A stretch of 64,000 nucleotides of DNA from Gemmatimonadota bacterium (GTDB taxonomy: Bacteria; Gemmatimonadota; Gemmatimonadetes; Gemmatimonadales; Gemmatimonadaceae): positions 1 to 64,000 of the forward strand of contig JARIEV010000003.1 of NCBI GenBank assembly GCA_031127225.1. Direction: 5' to 3'. Positions within the stretch are counted from its first letter, which is position 1. Each line of letters begins with the position of its first letter. The notes beneath the pieces were generated by a model. The model saw only the letters and a program-made list of their open reading frames with translations. It was not told the DNA's origin and searched no databases. Made by a program: the position numbers and the translations under genes. This document shows positions 51,793 through 62,999 of the stretch, piece by piece.

Positions 51793-51824
51793 GACGTAGG
51801 ACGTAGGACGTAGGACGTAGGATG
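51790..51824. repeat. Tandem heptamer TAGGACG x4 plus TAGGATG
   Basis: TAGGACGTAGGACGTAGGACGTAGGACGTAGGATG; first unit overlaps the rpsJ stop codon. Confidence 0.97.
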
Positions 51825-51915
51825 AGTACAGAGGGCATCGCATACGGCGTTGTCCTCCTCAGTCCAACGGTGCGGATCCTCGGATCCCCCGCGACTCGTA
51901 CGGAGCAGACTTTTC

Positions 51916-52599
51916 ATGATCGGCATTATCGGCAAGAAGCTGGGGATGACCCAGCTGTTCAACGAGCAGGGGCAGCAAGTGCCCTGCACCGTGGTGGAGG
52001 CCACGCCCAACCCGGTCACGAAAGTGATGACCCCGGAGAAGGCGGGGTTTGCCGCGGTGGAGCTCGGATACGGCGCGCAGCGCGTCGCACGCGAGAATAA
52101 GAAGGGTGAGCGCACGCCGCGCGGACGTCGCGCGACGCAGGCGGAAGTCGGACATGCGAAGAAGGCCGGGCTCGACGCCCCGCCGTCGGTGCTCCGCAGC
52201 TTCCGTCTCGACGACGCCCCGGGGAAGAATCCGGAGGCCCCGACGTACGCGGTGGGCGATACGATCACGGTCGGCATCTTCGCGCCCGGCGAGAAGGTGA
52301 AGGTCGAGGGCACGTCAAAGGGTCGTGGCTTCCAGGGTGTGGTGAAGCGCCACGGCTTCCACGGCGGTCCGAACACGCACGGTAACACCAAGCACCGCAA
52401 GCCTGGCTCGATTGGCGCGGGCACGGATCCGTCGCGCGTTATCAAGGGCAAGAAGATGCCGGGCCAGTACGGCAACGTCCGTCACACGGTCATCGGCATT
52501 CGCATCGAGAAGATCGATGCTGAGCGCAACCTTATTTATCTGCGCGGCAGCGTGGCGGGGCCGACGAACGGCATCGTCTTCGTGCGGAAGCAGAGCTGA
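51916..52599 (+). CDS. rplC: 50S ribosomal protein L3
   Basis: MIGIIGKKLGMTQLFNEQGQQVPCTVVEA; SKGRGFQGVVKRHGF. Confidence 0.98.
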   Translation: MIGIIGKKLGMTQLFNEQGQQVPCTVVEATPNPVTKVMTPEKAGFAAVELGYGAQRVARENKKGERTPRGRRATQAEVGHAKKAGLDAPPSVLRSFRLDDAPGKNPEAPTYAVGDTITVGIFAPGEKVKVEGTSKGRGFQGVVKRHGFHGGPNTHGNTKHRKPGSIGAGTDPSRVIKGKKMPGQYGNVRHTVIGIRIEKIDAERNLIYLRGSVAGPTNGIVFVRKQS

Positions 52600-52601
52600 T
52601 C

Positions 52602-53243
52602 ATGACCACGGAAACTCAGACCTTTCAGGCGCCTGTCTTCTCGGCGCAGGGCAAGCAGGGCGGCACCCGCCAGCTCCCCGAAGGCATGTTCGACGGCACG
52701 GTGAACGTGCCGGTCATGCACCAGGCGGTGAAGGCGTTCCTCGCCAACCGTCGCCAGGGCACGGCCAAGACCAAGACGCGCGGCGAAGTGACCGGCGGTA
52801 ACCAGAAGCCGTGGAAGCAGAAGGGCACCGGTCGCGCCCGTCAGGGCTCGACGCGCGCGCCGAACTGGCCGGGCGGTGGTACCGTGTTCGGCCCGCAGCC
52901 GCGGAGCTACACGCAGATCGTGCCGAAGCAGGTGCGTGCGCTGGCGCGCAAGAGCGCGCTGAACGCCCGGGCCCGTGAGAACGCGGTGCTGCTGGTGGAC
53001 GCGCTGTCATACGGCGCGCCGAAGACGAAGGCGATTCTCAGCCTGTTCGCGTCGCTGGGTGTGGCGGGGAAGAAGGTGTTGCTCCTCACGGACGGTGTGA
53101 AGCCGAACGTGTACCTGAGCGCCCGCAACGTGGCCCATGCGCACGTGATGCCGTTCAGCGACGTGAGCACGTACCACATTCTCTGGTCCGATGTCGTCGT
53201 CATCGAGTCGTCGGCGCTCACCCAGTCTTCGGCGGAGGCGTAA
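52602..53243 (+). CDS. rplD: 50S ribosomal protein L4
   Basis: [41 protein letters not shown]. Confidence 0.98.
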   Translation: MTTETQTFQAPVFSAQGKQGGTRQLPEGMFDGTVNVPVMHQAVKAFLANRRQGTAKTKTRGEVTGGNQKPWKQKGTGRARQGSTRAPNWPGGGTVFGPQPRSYTQIVPKQVRALARKSALNARARENAVLLVDALSYGAPKTKAILSLFASLGVAGKKVLLLTDGVKPNVYLSARNVAHAHVMPFSDVSTYHILWSDVVVIESSALTQSSAEA

Positions 53244-53246
53244 CCG

Positions 53247-53534
53247 ATGGCCACGATTCACCGTACCATCATGCGCCCGATCATCACGGAGCGCAGCTCG
53301 GCTGCGTATCAGGATCGCGGCGAGTACACGTTCGAAGTGGCGCCTGACGCCAACAAGTACGCCATCAAGGCGGCCGTCGAGCAGCTGTTCGGCGTGAAGG
53401 TGACTGGCGTCTGGACGTCGAATGCGCGCGGTAAGTCGCGTCGCGTCGGCCAGTCGATCGGCCGCCGTCCACATACCAAGAAGGCGATTGTGACGCTGCG
53501 TGCCGGCGACTCGATTGCGATCTTCGAGGGCTGA
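53247..53534 (+). CDS. rplW: 50S ribosomal protein L23
   Basis: [45 protein letters not shown]. Confidence 0.96.
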   Translation: MATIHRTIMRPIITERSSAAYQDRGEYTFEVAPDANKYAIKAAVEQLFGVKVTGVWTSNARGKSRRVGQSIGRRPHTKKAIVTLRAGDSIAIFEG

Positions 53535-53539
53535 TACGC

Positions 53540-54370
53540 ATGGGCATTCGTCAATTCAAGCCGGTCAGCAAGGGCTCACGCTTCCGCTCGGTGTCGGATT
53601 TCGCCGAGATCACGCGTTCGACGCCTGAGAAGTCGCTGGTCGAGCCTCTCAAGAAGTCGGGTGGCCGCGACAACCACGGCCACATCTCCATGCGCCGGAT
53701 CGGCGGTGGACACAAGCGGATGTACCGCCTCATCGATTTCAAGCGCAACAAGCACGGCATGCCGGCGGTTGTGAAGGAGATCGAGTACGATCCGAATCGT
53801 TCGGCGCGTATCGCGCTGGTTGAGTATGCGGACGGCGAGAAGCGCTACATCCTGCATCCGAAGGGACTGAAGCAGGGTGACAGCGTGGTGTCGGGCCCGG
53901 GAAGCGATTTCCGTGTCGGCAACGCGATGCCGCTGAAGGAAGTGCCGCTCGGTACGCAGGTGCACAACATCGAACTCAAGATTGGCAAGGGCGGCCAGAT
54001 GGCTCGCTCGGCCGGCGCCTTCGCGCAAGTGGTGGCGAAGGAGGGCGATTACGTGACGCTGCGCATGGGAAGCACGGAAATGCGCCTGGTGCATGGCAAC
54101 TGCTCTGCCACCATCGGCGAAGTCGGCAACTCGGAGCATGAGTTGCAGTCGCACGGCAAGGCGGGTAAGAGCCGCTGGCTGGGCAAGCGTCCGAAGGTGC
54201 GTGGTGAAGTGATGAACCCGGTGGATCACCCGCACGGTGGCCGCACGCGCGGCGGCCGGAATGTGGTGAGCCCGTGGGGCAAGCCCGAGGGCGTCAAGAC
54301 GCGCAATAAGAAGAAGGCTTCAACGCGTCTCATCGTGCGCGGCCGCAAGCGCGGCCGGGCGACGCAGTAA
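53540..54370 (+). CDS. rplB: 50S ribosomal protein L2
   Basis: [44 protein letters not shown]. Confidence 0.99.
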   Translation: MGIRQFKPVSKGSRFRSVSDFAEITRSTPEKSLVEPLKKSGGRDNHGHISMRRIGGGHKRMYRLIDFKRNKHGMPAVVKEIEYDPNRSARIALVEYADGEKRYILHPKGLKQGDSVVSGPGSDFRVGNAMPLKEVPLGTQVHNIELKIGKGGQMARSAGAFAQVVAKEGDYVTLRMGSTEMRLVHGNCSATIGEVGNSEHELQSHGKAGKSRWLGKRPKVRGEVMNPVDHPHGGRTRGGRNVVSPWGKPEGVKTRNKKKASTRLIVRGRKRGRATQ

Positions 54371-54394
54371 CCGCCAGGCGAATCGAGAACCGAT

Positions 54395-54694
54395 ATGTCA
54401 AGAAGCATTAAGAAGGGTCCGTTCGTCGCTGAGCGCCTCGAAGCCAAGGTGATCGCCATGAATGGCCGCAACGAGAAGAAGGTCGTGAAGACCTGGTCGC
54501 GGGCGAGCACCATTCTCCCCGAGTTCGTCGGTCACACGTTCGCGGTGCACAACGGGAACAAGTTCGTCCCGGTGTACGTGACGGAAAACATGGTCGGGCA
54601 TAAGCTCGGCGAGTTTTCACCGACGCGTCTGTTCCGCGGTCACGCGGGACAGAAGACCGACGCGAAGAAGCCCGCTGGCAAGGGAGGCAAGTAA
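54395..54694 (+). CDS. rpsS: 30S ribosomal protein S19
   Basis: [51 protein letters not shown]. Confidence 0.98.
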   Translation: MSRSIKKGPFVAERLEAKVIAMNGRNEKKVVKTWSRASTILPEFVGHTFAVHNGNKFVPVYVTENMVGHKLGEFSPTRLFRGHAGQKTDAKKPAGKGGK

Positions 54695-54697
54695 CCC

Positions 54698-55075
54698 ATG
54701 GCCAAGGCTTTGAAGACCGGCACTGAGGCGCGCGCGATTCAGCGCACGGCGCGGCAGTCGCCCTACAAAATGCGGCTGGTCATTGACCAGATCCGCGGGC
54801 AGCGCGTGAACGACGCGCTGGCGATTCTGAAGTTCTCGAAGAAGGGTGCCGCCAAGCAGATCGAGAAGACGCTGGCGAGTGCCGTCGCGAACGCAGAGCA
54901 GGCGGCCCGTGCTGCCAACACGTCGCTGGACGTCGACGCGCTGGTGATCACGAAGGCTATCGTGAACGAGGGTCCGAAGCTGAAGCGTTGGACGCCGGCG
55001 GCCATGGGCCGTGCGACGCCGATGCTGAAGCGGACGAGCCACATCGAGATCATCGTGGCGGAGGCGGTGCGCTAA
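54698..55075 (+). CDS. rplV: 50S ribosomal protein L22
   Basis: [28 protein letters not shown]. Confidence 0.97.
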   Translation: MAKALKTGTEARAIQRTARQSPYKMRLVIDQIRGQRVNDALAILKFSKKGAAKQIEKTLASAVANAEQAARAANTSLDVDALVITKAIVNEGPKLKRWTPAAMGRATPMLKRTSHIEIIVAEAVR

Positions 55076-55734
55076 TGGGACAAAAGACGAATCCGATCGG
55101 GTTCCGCCTCGGTGTCACGAAGAGCTGGCGGTCCACGTGGTACGCGAAGAAGGAGATGCCGGCGCTGCTGAAGGAAGACGCGCTGCTCCGGAAGTATCTG
55201 AAGGCCCGTCTCGAGAACGCGGCGATTTCCGACGTGACGATCGAGCGCAAGCCGGGGAAGGTGGTGGTGACGATTCACACCGGCCGTCCGGGCGTGGTCA
55301 TCGGGAAGAAGGGCGCGGAAGTCGACAAGCTGCGTGACGAGCTGGCACAGCTCACGGGCAAGGAAGTCGGCATCAACGTCGACGAGATCAAGCGTCCTGA
55401 GGTGGAGGCCCAGCTGGTGGCCGACAACATCGCGGCGCAGCTCTCGCAGCGTATTTCGTTCCGCCGTGCCATGAAGCGCGCCGTGCAGAGCGCGATGCGG
55501 ATGGGCGCGATGGGCATCAAGGTAAAGGCCGGCGGGCGCCTGGGTGGCGCCGAAATCGCGCGCGTTGAAGGGTACATGGAGGGCCGGGTGCCCCTTCACA
55601 CGCTGCGCGCCGACATCGATTACGCCACGAGCACGGCGAAGACCACGTATGGCACCATCGGTGTCAAGGTGTGGATCTTCAAGGGTGAGATCGTGGAAGA
55701 TCGTCGCGGCAAGACCTACTCGACCGGCAACTGA
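55075..55734 (+). CDS. rpsC: 30S ribosomal protein S3
   Basis: [35 protein letters not shown]; start overlaps rplV stop. Confidence 0.98.
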   Translation: MGQKTNPIGFRLGVTKSWRSTWYAKKEMPALLKEDALLRKYLKARLENAAISDVTIERKPGKVVVTIHTGRPGVVIGKKGAEVDKLRDELAQLTGKEVGINVDEIKRPEVEAQLVADNIAAQLSQRISFRRAMKRAVQSAMRMGAMGIKVKAGGRLGGAEIARVEGYMEGRVPLHTLRADIDYATSTAKTTYGTIGVKVWIFKGEIVEDRRGKTYSTGN

Positions 55735-55745
55735 GGAACTAAGAG

Positions 55746-56168
55746 ATGCTGAGTCCGAAGCGGGTCAAGTTCCGCAAGATGTTCAAGGGCCGCATGACCG
55801 GGCTCGCGCACCGTGGATCGGAGGTGTCGTTCGGCACCTTTGGCCTGCAGGCGCTGGAGCCGGCATGGGTGACGAGCCGTCAGATCGAAGCGTGCCGCGT
55901 CGCGATGACGCGTCACATCAAGCGTGGCGGTAAGGTGTGGATCCGGATTTTCCCGGACAAGCCGATCACGAAGAAGCCGGCCGAAACGCGCATGGGTAAG
56001 GGCAAGGGATCGCCCGAAATGTGGGTGGCGGTGGTGAAGCCGGGCCGAGTGATGTTCGAGATCGAAGGCGTGACCCGCGAGCTCGCCGAAACGGCGATGG
56101 GGCTGGCCGCCGCGAAGCTCGGCGTGAAGACCAAGTTTGTTGCCCGTGAGGAGGCGGTGACCGAATGA
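55746..56168 (+). CDS. rplP: 50S ribosomal protein L16
   Basis: [73 protein letters not shown]. Confidence 0.98.
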   Translation: MLSPKRVKFRKMFKGRMTGLAHRGSEVSFGTFGLQALEPAWVTSRQIEACRVAMTRHIKRGGKVWIRIFPDKPITKKPAETRMGKGKGSPEMWVAVVKPGRVMFEIEGVTRELAETAMGLAAAKLGVKTKFVAREEAVTE

Positions 56169-56368
56169 AGACTGAAGAGATCCGCGCGCTGGCGGAGAAC
56201 GAACTGGTGGCGCGCATCGCCGAACTCGAGGAGGAGCGTTTCCGCCTCAAGTTCCGGAGCGGCACCGAAGCGCTGGAAGAGCCGCTGCGGTTGCGCAGCA
56301 TCCGCAGGGACATTGCGCGCCTCAAGACGGTGCAGCGTGAGCGTCAGCTCGCGACGCGTGGCCGCTAA
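56165..56368 (+). CDS. rpmC: 50S ribosomal protein L29
   Basis: 67 aa; [53 protein letters not shown]. Confidence 0.95.
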   Translation: MKTEEIRALAENELVARIAELEEERFRLKFRSGTEALEEPLRLRSIRRDIARLKTVQRERQLATRGR

Positions 56369-56382
56369 CCGGAATCCGATCG

Positions 56383-56679
56383 ATGGCTGAGATGAACAAC
56401 GCGAGCGCCACGCAGAATGGCGCCTCCGACCGCACTGCGCGGAAGCTGCGCACGGGGCTGGTCGTGAGCGATAAGATGGACAAGACGGTGGTGGTGCGCA
56501 TCGACCGACGGATGCCTCACCCCCAGTATGGCAAGATGGTGACACGCACCCGGAAGCTGAAAGCGCACGACGAGGAGAACTCGGCGAAGCTCGGCGATCT
56601 GGTGCGGATCATGGAGACCCGGCCCTTGTCGAAGGACAAGCGGTGGCGCGTGGTCGAGATCGTCGAACGCGCGCGTTAA
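56383..56679 (+). CDS. rpsQ: 30S ribosomal protein S17
   Basis: [42 protein letters not shown]. Confidence 0.96.
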   Translation: MAEMNNASATQNGASDRTARKLRTGLVVSDKMDKTVVVRIDRRMPHPQYGKMVTRTRKLKAHDEENSAKLGDLVRIMETRPLSKDKRWRVVEIVERAR

Positions 56680-56692
56680 GGGGAACTAAACC

Positions 56693-57061
56693 ATGATTCA
56701 GCAGGAATCGGTCGTGAAGGTCGCGGACAACAGCGGCGCCAAGCGCGCGCTGGTGATCCGGGTACTGGGCGGCACGCGCCGCCGTTATGCGGGCTTGGGA
56801 GACCGGGTCATCGTGGCGGTGAAGGATGCGCTTCCGAACGGTGCCGTGAAGAAGTCCGACGTGGCCAAGGCCGTGGTGGTGCGCACGGTCAAGGAAACGC
56901 GTCGCAAGGACGGCAGCTACATCCGTTTCGACGAGAACGCGGTGGTCATCATCAACGACAACGGGGAGCCGAAGGCCACCCGTATCTTCGGTCCCGTGGC
57001 GCGTGAACTGCGCGAGAAGCGGTACATGAAGATCGTGTCGCTGGCGCCTGAGGTGCTCTGA
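56693..57061 (+). CDS. rplN: 50S ribosomal protein L14
   Basis: [27 protein letters not shown]. Confidence 0.98.
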   Translation: MIQQESVVKVADNSGAKRALVIRVLGGTRRRYAGLGDRVIVAVKDALPNGAVKKSDVAKAVVVRTVKETRRKDGSYIRFDENAVVIINDNGEPKATRIFGPVARELREKRYMKIVSLAPEVL

Positions 57062-57062
57062 G

Positions 57063-57467
57063 ATGCGTAAGAACGTGTACTACAAGACCGACCGTGGACA
57101 GCGCCTCGGCGCTGGCCGCCACGCGCTGAAGGCCTCGCGCGAGGTGATCCACGTGACGAAGGGTGATACCGTCCGCGTGATGCGCGGCGATGACAAGGGG
57201 CGCGAAGGGAAGGTCCTTCAGGTGTACCCCAAGACGGGCCGCATCAAGGTGGAAGGCATCAACATCGTGAAGAAGCACCGCAAGGCGCGTACGGCGGAAG
57301 AGACGAGCGGCATCATCGAGATGGCCGCGCCCTTCCACGCGTCGAACGTGATGCTGCTCGATTCGAAGACCGGCAAGCCGACGCGCACGAAGAAGCGCAT
57401 CGACACCGACGGTACGAAGGAGCGCGTCGGCGTGAAGAGCGGTGAAGTGATCCCTCGCGCGCGCTGA
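57063..57467 (+). CDS. rplX: 50S ribosomal protein L24
   Basis: [42 protein letters not shown]. Confidence 0.96.
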   Translation: MRKNVYYKTDRGQRLGAGRHALKASREVIHVTKGDTVRVMRGDDKGREGKVLQVYPKTGRIKVEGINIVKKHRKARTAEETSGIIEMAAPFHASNVMLLDSKTGKPTRTKKRIDTDGTKERVGVKSGEVIPRAR

Positions 57468-57481
57468 CCGGAGCATAGCAA

Positions 57482-58279
57482 ATGGCGACCAAGGAAAAGG
57501 CCGGCGGCAAGGCCGGTGCGAAGGCAGGTGGCAAGGGTGCCGCGAAGGGCGGCGCCGGTGCCAAGGGTGGCGGCGCGGCCGCGAAGGGTGGCAAGGGCGG
57601 CAAGGCGGGGAAGGCCGGCCAGCCGCGCCAGGCGATCGACTTCACGAAGCGCGAGCACGCGGGTGCGGGGCTGCCGGTGGCGGCGCCGCGTCTGAAGGCC
57701 CATTACGAGAACGTGGTGCGGGCCGCGCTGGCGACCCAGTTCGGGTTCACCAACGGGCATCAGGTGCCGTCGCTCTCGAAGATCGTGGTCAACTGCGGTG
57801 TCGGCGAAGCGGTCAAGCAGCCGAAGCTGCTCGACGTGGTGGTCGAGGAGTTGGCGCTGATCACGGGCCAGAAGCCGGTGCGTCGCAAGGCCAAGAAGTC
57901 GATCTCGAACTTCGGGCTGCGCGAAGGGCAGGAAATCGGCGCGTCGGTGACGCTGCGTGGTTCGAAGATGTGGGAGTTCCTGGACCGGTTCGTGACGGTC
58001 GCGTGCCCGCGTATCCGCGACTTCCGCGGCCTCGGCACGAAGTCGTTCGACGGGCGTGGTAACTACACGATCGGCATCAAGGAGCAGATGATCTTCCCGG
58101 AGATCAACTACGACATGGTGGAGCAGATCCACGGCATGGACATCACGTTCGTGACGACGGCGGCCAAGGATGCGCACGCGATGGCGCTGCTGCATCAGCT
58201 GGGCATGCCGTTCCGCGGCGACGACAAGCCGGTCATTCCCAAGGTGACGCAGCCGGCGGCCACCGCGGCCGCGGCTTAA
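57482..58279 (+). CDS. rplE: 50S ribosomal protein L5 with ~45-aa K/G/A-rich N-terminal extension
   Basis: Core [17 protein letters not shown]...[13 protein letters not shown]-terminus [47 protein letters not shown]. Confidence 0.96.
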   Translation: MATKEKAGGKAGAKAGGKGAAKGGAGAKGGGAAAKGGKGGKAGKAGQPRQAIDFTKREHAGAGLPVAAPRLKAHYENVVRAALATQFGFTNGHQVPSLSKIVVNCGVGEAVKQPKLLDVVVEELALITGQKPVRRKAKKSISNFGLREGQEIGASVTLRGSKMWEFLDRFVTVACPRIRDFRGLGTKSFDGRGNYTIGIKEQMIFPEINYDMVEQIHGMDITFVTTAAKDAHAMALLHQLGMPFRGDDKPVIPKVTQPAATAAAA

Positions 58280-58293
58280 CCCGGTACTACGAC

Positions 58294-58599
58294 ATGGCAA
58301 AGACGAGCAAGCTGGCCCGCAATGCGCAGCGCAAGGAACTGGTGGCGCGGTATGCCACCAAGCGCGCGGCGCTGAAGGCCATCATCCAGAACCCGAAGAG
58401 CACGGGCGAAGAAAAGCTGGTTGCCGTGAACGCGCTGCATAAGCTGCCGCGCGATTCCTCGGCGACCCGTGTACGCAACCGCTGCAACATGAGCGGCCGT
58501 CCCCGCGCGTTTCTCCGTCACTTCGGTCTCAGCCGCATTGCACTCCGCGACATGGCCCTGAACGGCCTGATCCCCGGCGTCCGCAAGGCGAGCTGGTAG
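58294..58599 (+). CDS. rpsN: 30S ribosomal protein S14 (long form)
   Basis: [43 protein letters not shown]. Confidence 0.97.
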   Translation: MAKTSKLARNAQRKELVARYATKRAALKAIIQNPKSTGEEKLVAVNALHKLPRDSSATRVRNRCNMSGRPRAFLRHFGLSRIALRDMALNGLIPGVRKASW

Positions 58600-58756
58600 C
58601 AGGACGCGGTCGGTTCCCGGTGCGGCATGCCGGGTGGCGAGTTGTGGCTACGGCCCGACCCGCTACCTTGCATGCTGTACACGGTGCCGATTTTTCCATT
58701 CACTTCCTACAGGTCCCCGGCGCGGCCGGCGGAAACCCTAGGAGAACTCAGAGAGC

Positions 58757-59158
58757 ATGAGCCTCAACGACCCCATTGCCGACATGCTGACGCGCATTCG
58801 CAACGCGTGTGCGTCCAAGCACCGCCGCGTCGATATGCCGTTGTCAAAGATGAAGCTTGAGATCGCCCGGATCTTGAAGGAAAACAACTTCATCCAGGAC
58901 TTCCGCACCGTAGAGAACGAAGACGGCAAGCCGTTGCTTCGTGTGATCCTCAAGTACGCGCACGGCGGTCAGTCGGTGATCCGACAGACCAAGCGCGTCT
59001 CCACGCCCGGCCTTCGGAAGTACGTTGGTGCGCAGGAGATCCCGCGGGTCCGGAACGGACTTGGCATGGCGATCCTCAGCACCTCGAAGGGCATCATGTC
59101 GGATCGTGATGCGCGCTCCTCGAATACCGGGGGCGAGCTGCTCGCCCTCGTCTGGTAA
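58757..59158 (+). CDS. rpsH: 30S ribosomal protein S8
   Basis: [48 protein letters not shown]. Confidence 0.98.
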   Translation: MSLNDPIADMLTRIRNACASKHRRVDMPLSKMKLEIARILKENNFIQDFRTVENEDGKPLLRVILKYAHGGQSVIRQTKRVSTPGLRKYVGAQEIPRVRNGLGMAILSTSKGIMSDRDARSSNTGGELLALVW

Positions 59159-59169
59159 GGAGACGAACG

Positions 59170-59709
59170 ATGTCACGTATCGGCAAGCGCCCCATCCCGG
59201 TTCCGGCCGGGGTCACGGTGGCGATCGACGGCAGCAAGGTGAGTGTGAAGGGTCCGAAGGGTGAGCTCACGCGTGTGCTTCCTCTGGACATGATCATTTC
59301 GCACGAGGGGAGCGACCTGCTCGTGAAGCGTCCGTCCGATGAAGAGCGCCATAAGGCGCTGCATGGACTGACGCGGACGCTGGTCGCGAACATGGTGGAA
59401 GGTGTGACGACGGGCTTCAAGAAGGTCCTCGAGATCACCGGTGTCGGCTACAAGGCCGAGATGAAGCCGTACGGCGCGCTGTTGTCGCTTGGCTTTTCGC
59501 ACCAGATCGAGTACAAGGCGCCGGAGGGCGTGAAGATCTCCGCCACGACGCCGACGGTGGTCGTCATCGAAGGCGCGAGCAAGGAGCTGGTTGGCCAGTG
59601 TGCCGCCGAAATTCGCAGCTTCCGCAAGCCCGAGCCGTACAAGGGCAAGGGCGTGAAGTACCAGGGTGAAGTCATCCGGCGTAAGGCCGGTAAGGCGGGA
59701 GGCAAGTAA
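59170..59709 (+). CDS. rplF: 50S ribosomal protein L6
   Basis: [58 protein letters not shown]. Confidence 0.98.
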   Translation: MSRIGKRPIPVPAGVTVAIDGSKVSVKGPKGELTRVLPLDMIISHEGSDLLVKRPSDEERHKALHGLTRTLVANMVEGVTTGFKKVLEITGVGYKAEMKPYGALLSLGFSHQIEYKAPEGVKISATTPTVVVIEGASKELVGQCAAEIRSFRKPEPYKGKGVKYQGEVIRRKAGKAGGK

Positions 59710-60065
59710 TGGCCAAGATCGCGATCCCGCGTACGAACGCAGAGCGGCGTAAGCGCCGTCACCTGCGCGTGCGCAAGGCAGTGAGCGGGTCGGCGGAGCG
59801 TCCGCGTCTCGTGGTGTTCCGTTCGCTGAAGCACATCTACGCCCAGATCGTGGACGACGTCACGCAGCGTACGCTGATGACCGTTGGCGACGAAGGGATG
59901 AACGGCACGAAGTCGGAGCGTGCACTCGCCGTCGGCAAGCAGGTTGCTGAGAAGGCGAAGGCGGCCGGCATCGCGAAGGTCGTCTTCGACCGTGCCGGTT
60001 ACCAGTATCACGGCCGCGTGAAGGCCGTGGCAGATGGCGCCCGAGAGGGCGGCCTGGAGTTCTGA
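59709..60065 (+). CDS. rplR: 50S ribosomal protein L18
   Basis: [61 protein letters not shown]. Confidence 0.98.
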   Translation: MAKIAIPRTNAERRKRRHLRVRKAVSGSAERPRLVVFRSLKHIYAQIVDDVTQRTLMTVGDEGMNGTKSERALAVGKQVAEKAKAAGIAKVVFDRAGYQYHGRVKAVADGAREGGLEF

Positions 60066-60067
60066 TC

Positions 60068-60886
60068 ATGGCTAACGCAACGGGAACGGGTGGCGCGCCT
60101 GGTGGCAGCGCTCGCAGTGGTGGTGGACCTGGTGGCCGCGGACGCGGCGGGCCGGGTGGTGGACGTGGCGGCCCGGGTGCCGGCCGCGGACGTGGCGGGC
60201 CGGGCGGCGGAGCTCCCGGCGGTCGCGGGCGTGGCCCCGGCGGCGAGGGTGGCGGTCCGGGTGCCGGTCGTGACGGTCGTGGCCGTGACGGCGGGCGTGG
60301 CCCGTCGCAGGAGCGCGAGCAGAGCGATCTGGTCGAGAACGTGATCGCGATCAACCGCGTGGCGAAGGTCGTGAAGGGTGGTCGCCGGTTCTCGTTCAAC
60401 GCGCTGGTCGCGGTGGGCGACGGACAGGGCAAGGTGGGCTTTGCCACCGGTAAGGCGAACGAAGTGTCGGAAGCGGTCCGCAAGGCCGTGGACGCGGCGC
60501 GTCGCAAGATGGTGCAGGTGCCGCTGACCGGCTCGACGATCCCGCACGAGGTGGTTGGCAAGCATGGCGCCGGCAAGGTGCTCATGAAGCCGGCCGCGCC
60601 GGGTGCCGGTGTGATCGCCGGTGGTGCCGTGCGCGCCGTGCTGGAGTGCGCGGGTATCCATGACATCCTCACGAAGTCGCTGGGTTCCACCAATCCGCAC
60701 AACATGGTGCTGGCGGCGCTCGACGGCCTCACGCATCTGATCACGGTCGAACAGGCCGCCAAGGAACGTGGTGTGGACGTGTCGGCGATCGGCTACCGGT
60801 CGCGCGCCAAGTCGCGCACAGAGACTCATGATGCTCGCAAGGCCGCCGTGGTTGGCGCCTCGCCTAACGCCGCGGAGGTGGCATAA
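60068..60886 (+). CDS. rpsE: 30S ribosomal protein S5 with ~85-aa RGG/Gly-rich N-terminal extension
   Basis: Core [47 protein letters not shown]-terminal [25 protein letters not shown]. Confidence 0.97.
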   Translation: MANATGTGGAPGGSARSGGGPGGRGRGGPGGGRGGPGAGRGRGGPGGGAPGGRGRGPGGEGGGPGAGRDGRGRDGGRGPSQEREQSDLVENVIAINRVAKVVKGGRRFSFNALVAVGDGQGKVGFATGKANEVSEAVRKAVDAARRKMVQVPLTGSTIPHEVVGKHGAGKVLMKPAAPGAGVIAGGAVRAVLECAGIHDILTKSLGSTNPHNMVLAALDGLTHLITVEQAAKERGVDVSAIGYRSRAKSRTETHDARKAAVVGASPNAAEVA

Positions 60887-61140
60887 TGCCGCGTACGTTC
60901 GTGTGGCATCCGTCGAAGGGACCGGCCAAGACGCCGAAGCTCGAAGCGCCGGGAACCGGCAAGCTTCACATCAAGCAGGTGCGTAGCGCGATTGGACATT
61001 CGTGGCGCATGCGGCTGACGCTTCAGGCGATGGGCCTTCGTCATCATCAGGCCAGCGTCGTGCAGCAGGATTCCGCCTCGCTGCGCGGCCAGCTCAAGCA
61101 GGTTCGTCACTTGGTGTCGGTGACGCCGGTGGAGGAATAA
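60886..61140 (+). CDS. rpmD: 50S ribosomal protein L30 with N-terminal extension
   Basis: [54 protein letters not shown]. Confidence 0.92.
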   Translation: MPRTFVWHPSKGPAKTPKLEAPGTGKLHIKQVRSAIGHSWRMRLTLQAMGLRHHQASVVQQDSASLRGQLKQVRHLVSVTPVEE

Positions 61141-61144
61141 GCAC

Positions 61145-61627
61145 GTGGCAAACAATTCAGACGCCGAAGGCGTCGAGAAGATCGGCCTGCACAACCTGAA
61201 GCCGGCGCCGGGTTCACACCGCGGCCGTCGTCGTGTGGGTCGTGGTCCGGGCTCCGGTCTGGGTAAGACGTCCGGTAAGGGACACAAGGGCTCCATGGCG
61301 CGGTCTGGCCATGGCGGTCCCGGTGGCGGCAAGCCGCATTTCGAAGGCGGCCAGATGCCGATCACGCGTCGTATTCCGAAGCGTGGTTTCACCAATCCGT
61401 TCCGTGAAGACGCGCAGGTGGTGCGGCTGGATGCCCTCACGGGCATGGCGGGCAACGAGGTGACCACCGAGACGCTGGTGGCGGCGAAGTTGATCCGCGA
61501 CGGCCACGGCCCGGCGAAGCTGCTGAACAACGGTGAAGTCTCTCGTGCCTTTACGGTGAGCGGCGTGAAGGTCAGCGCTGGCGCCAAGGCGAAGATCGAA
61601 GCGGCCGGTGGCCGCGTCGACGCCTGA
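61145..61627 (+). CDS. rplO: 50S ribosomal protein L15 (GTG start)
   Basis: [37 protein letters not shown]. Confidence 0.97.
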   Translation: MANNSDAEGVEKIGLHNLKPAPGSHRGRRRVGRGPGSGLGKTSGKGHKGSMARSGHGGPGGGKPHFEGGQMPITRRIPKRGFTNPFREDAQVVRLDALTGMAGNEVTTETLVAAKLIRDGHGPAKLLNNGEVSRAFTVSGVKVSAGAKAKIEAAGGRVDA

Positions 61628-61644
61628 CGGAGACGACCCGGCGC

Positions 61645-62991
61645 ATGGCGCAGCAATCCAACCCGGCGGCGCAAGCCGTCTCGAACATCTACCGGACGCC
61701 GGAACTCTGGTCCAAGATCACCTTCACGTTCCTGTGTATGGTGATCTACCGGATCGGCGCGCACATCACGGCGCCTGGGATCGATGTCCAAGCGCTGACC
61801 GACTACTTCACCCGCCAGCAGGGCGGTGGCCTCCTTGGCCTCTACGACATGTTCGTGGGTGGTGGTCTGTCCCGCGCGACCGTCTTCGCGCTCGGCATCA
61901 TGCCTTATATCTCGGCGAGCATCTTCGTCCAGATCGCCGGGGCCGTGCTGCCGAACGTTGATAAGATGCAGAAGGACGAGGAAGGTCGGAAAAAGCTGAC
62001 GCAGTACACGCGCTACCTCACCGTGGTGCTGGCGCTGATTCAGGCGTACGGGTTCGCGCTGTTCACGGCGTCGCTCCCGGCTGCTGTCTCCCGTCCCGGT
62101 CCGTGGTTCACGGTGCAGATGATGCTGTTCCTGACCACCGGTGCGATTTTCGTGATGTGGCTGGGTGAGCAGATCACGGAGCGTGGCCTCGGGAACGGTG
62201 CGTCGCTGATCATCTTCTTCTCGATTGTCGAGCGGATGTGGCCGTCGATCTTCCAGTCGTTCAACTTCGTGACGACGGGTGCCTTGCCGGTGCTCTCGCT
62301 CGTGGTGCTGGCGATCCTGATGGTCGGTGTGGTGGCCGGTGTCGTGGCGATTACGGTGGCGGCGCGTCGCGTCCTCATTCAGATCCCGCAGCGCACGATG
62401 GCTCGTGGCCGGCAGCGTGAAGCCGCCCGCAATTTCATTCCGCTGCGGATCAACACCGCCGGCGTGATGCCGATCATCTTTGCGCAGTCGGTGATCGTCA
62501 TTCCCGGTGCGATTGCCCAGTTCAGCGGCAACGCCAAGGCGCAGGAGATTGCGGAGCTGTTCAACCCGCAGGGTCCGAATCCGTGGCTGTATTTCGTGCT
62601 TTCGGCCGTGCTCATCCTACTGTTCACGTACTTCTACACGTCCATCATTTTCAATCCGGTGGATCTGGCGGAGAATCTGAAGAAGCAGGGCGGATTCGTG
62701 CCGGGCATCAAGCCGGGTGCGAAGACGGCAGAGTACATCGAGCAGGTGGTGGAACGCATCACCCTGCCCGGAGCGATCTTCCTGACGGCGATTGCACTGA
62801 TGCCGATCGTGATTGCGCGGTTGATCAACGTTCCGTTCGCGTTCGGCGGCACCTCGCTGCTGATCGTGGTTGGCGTGGCGCTCGACACGATGGCGCAGAT
62901 GCAGCAGCATCTGTTGCTGCGCAAGTATGACGGCTTCATGAAGAAGGGGCGCGTGCGCTTCCGCGGCCGCCAGGCGACTCAGGGCTTCTAA
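61645..62991 (+). CDS. secY: Protein translocase subunit SecY
   Basis: YRIGAHITAPGID; IMPYISASIFVQ; GNGASLIIF; KKQGGFVPGIKPG. Confidence 0.99.
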   Translation: MAQQSNPAAQAVSNIYRTPELWSKITFTFLCMVIYRIGAHITAPGIDVQALTDYFTRQQGGGLLGLYDMFVGGGLSRATVFALGIMPYISASIFVQIAGAVLPNVDKMQKDEEGRKKLTQYTRYLTVVLALIQAYGFALFTASLPAAVSRPGPWFTVQMMLFLTTGAIFVMWLGEQITERGLGNGASLIIFFSIVERMWPSIFQSFNFVTTGALPVLSLVVLAILMVGVVAGVVAITVAARRVLIQIPQRTMARGRQREAARNFIPLRINTAGVMPIIFAQSVIVIPGAIAQFSGNAKAQEIAELFNPQGPNPWLYFVLSAVLILLFTYFYTSIIFNPVDLAENLKKQGGFVPGIKPGAKTAEYIEQVVERITLPGAIFLTAIALMPIVIARLINVPFAFGGTSLLIVVGVALDTMAQMQQHLLLRKYDGFMKKGRVRFRGRQATQGF

Positions 62992-62999
62992 GGAAGAAC

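Noticed and set aside
51790-51824. TAGGACG repeats considered as CRISPR
   Set aside because: 7-bp head-to-tail units without spacers; not CRISPR.
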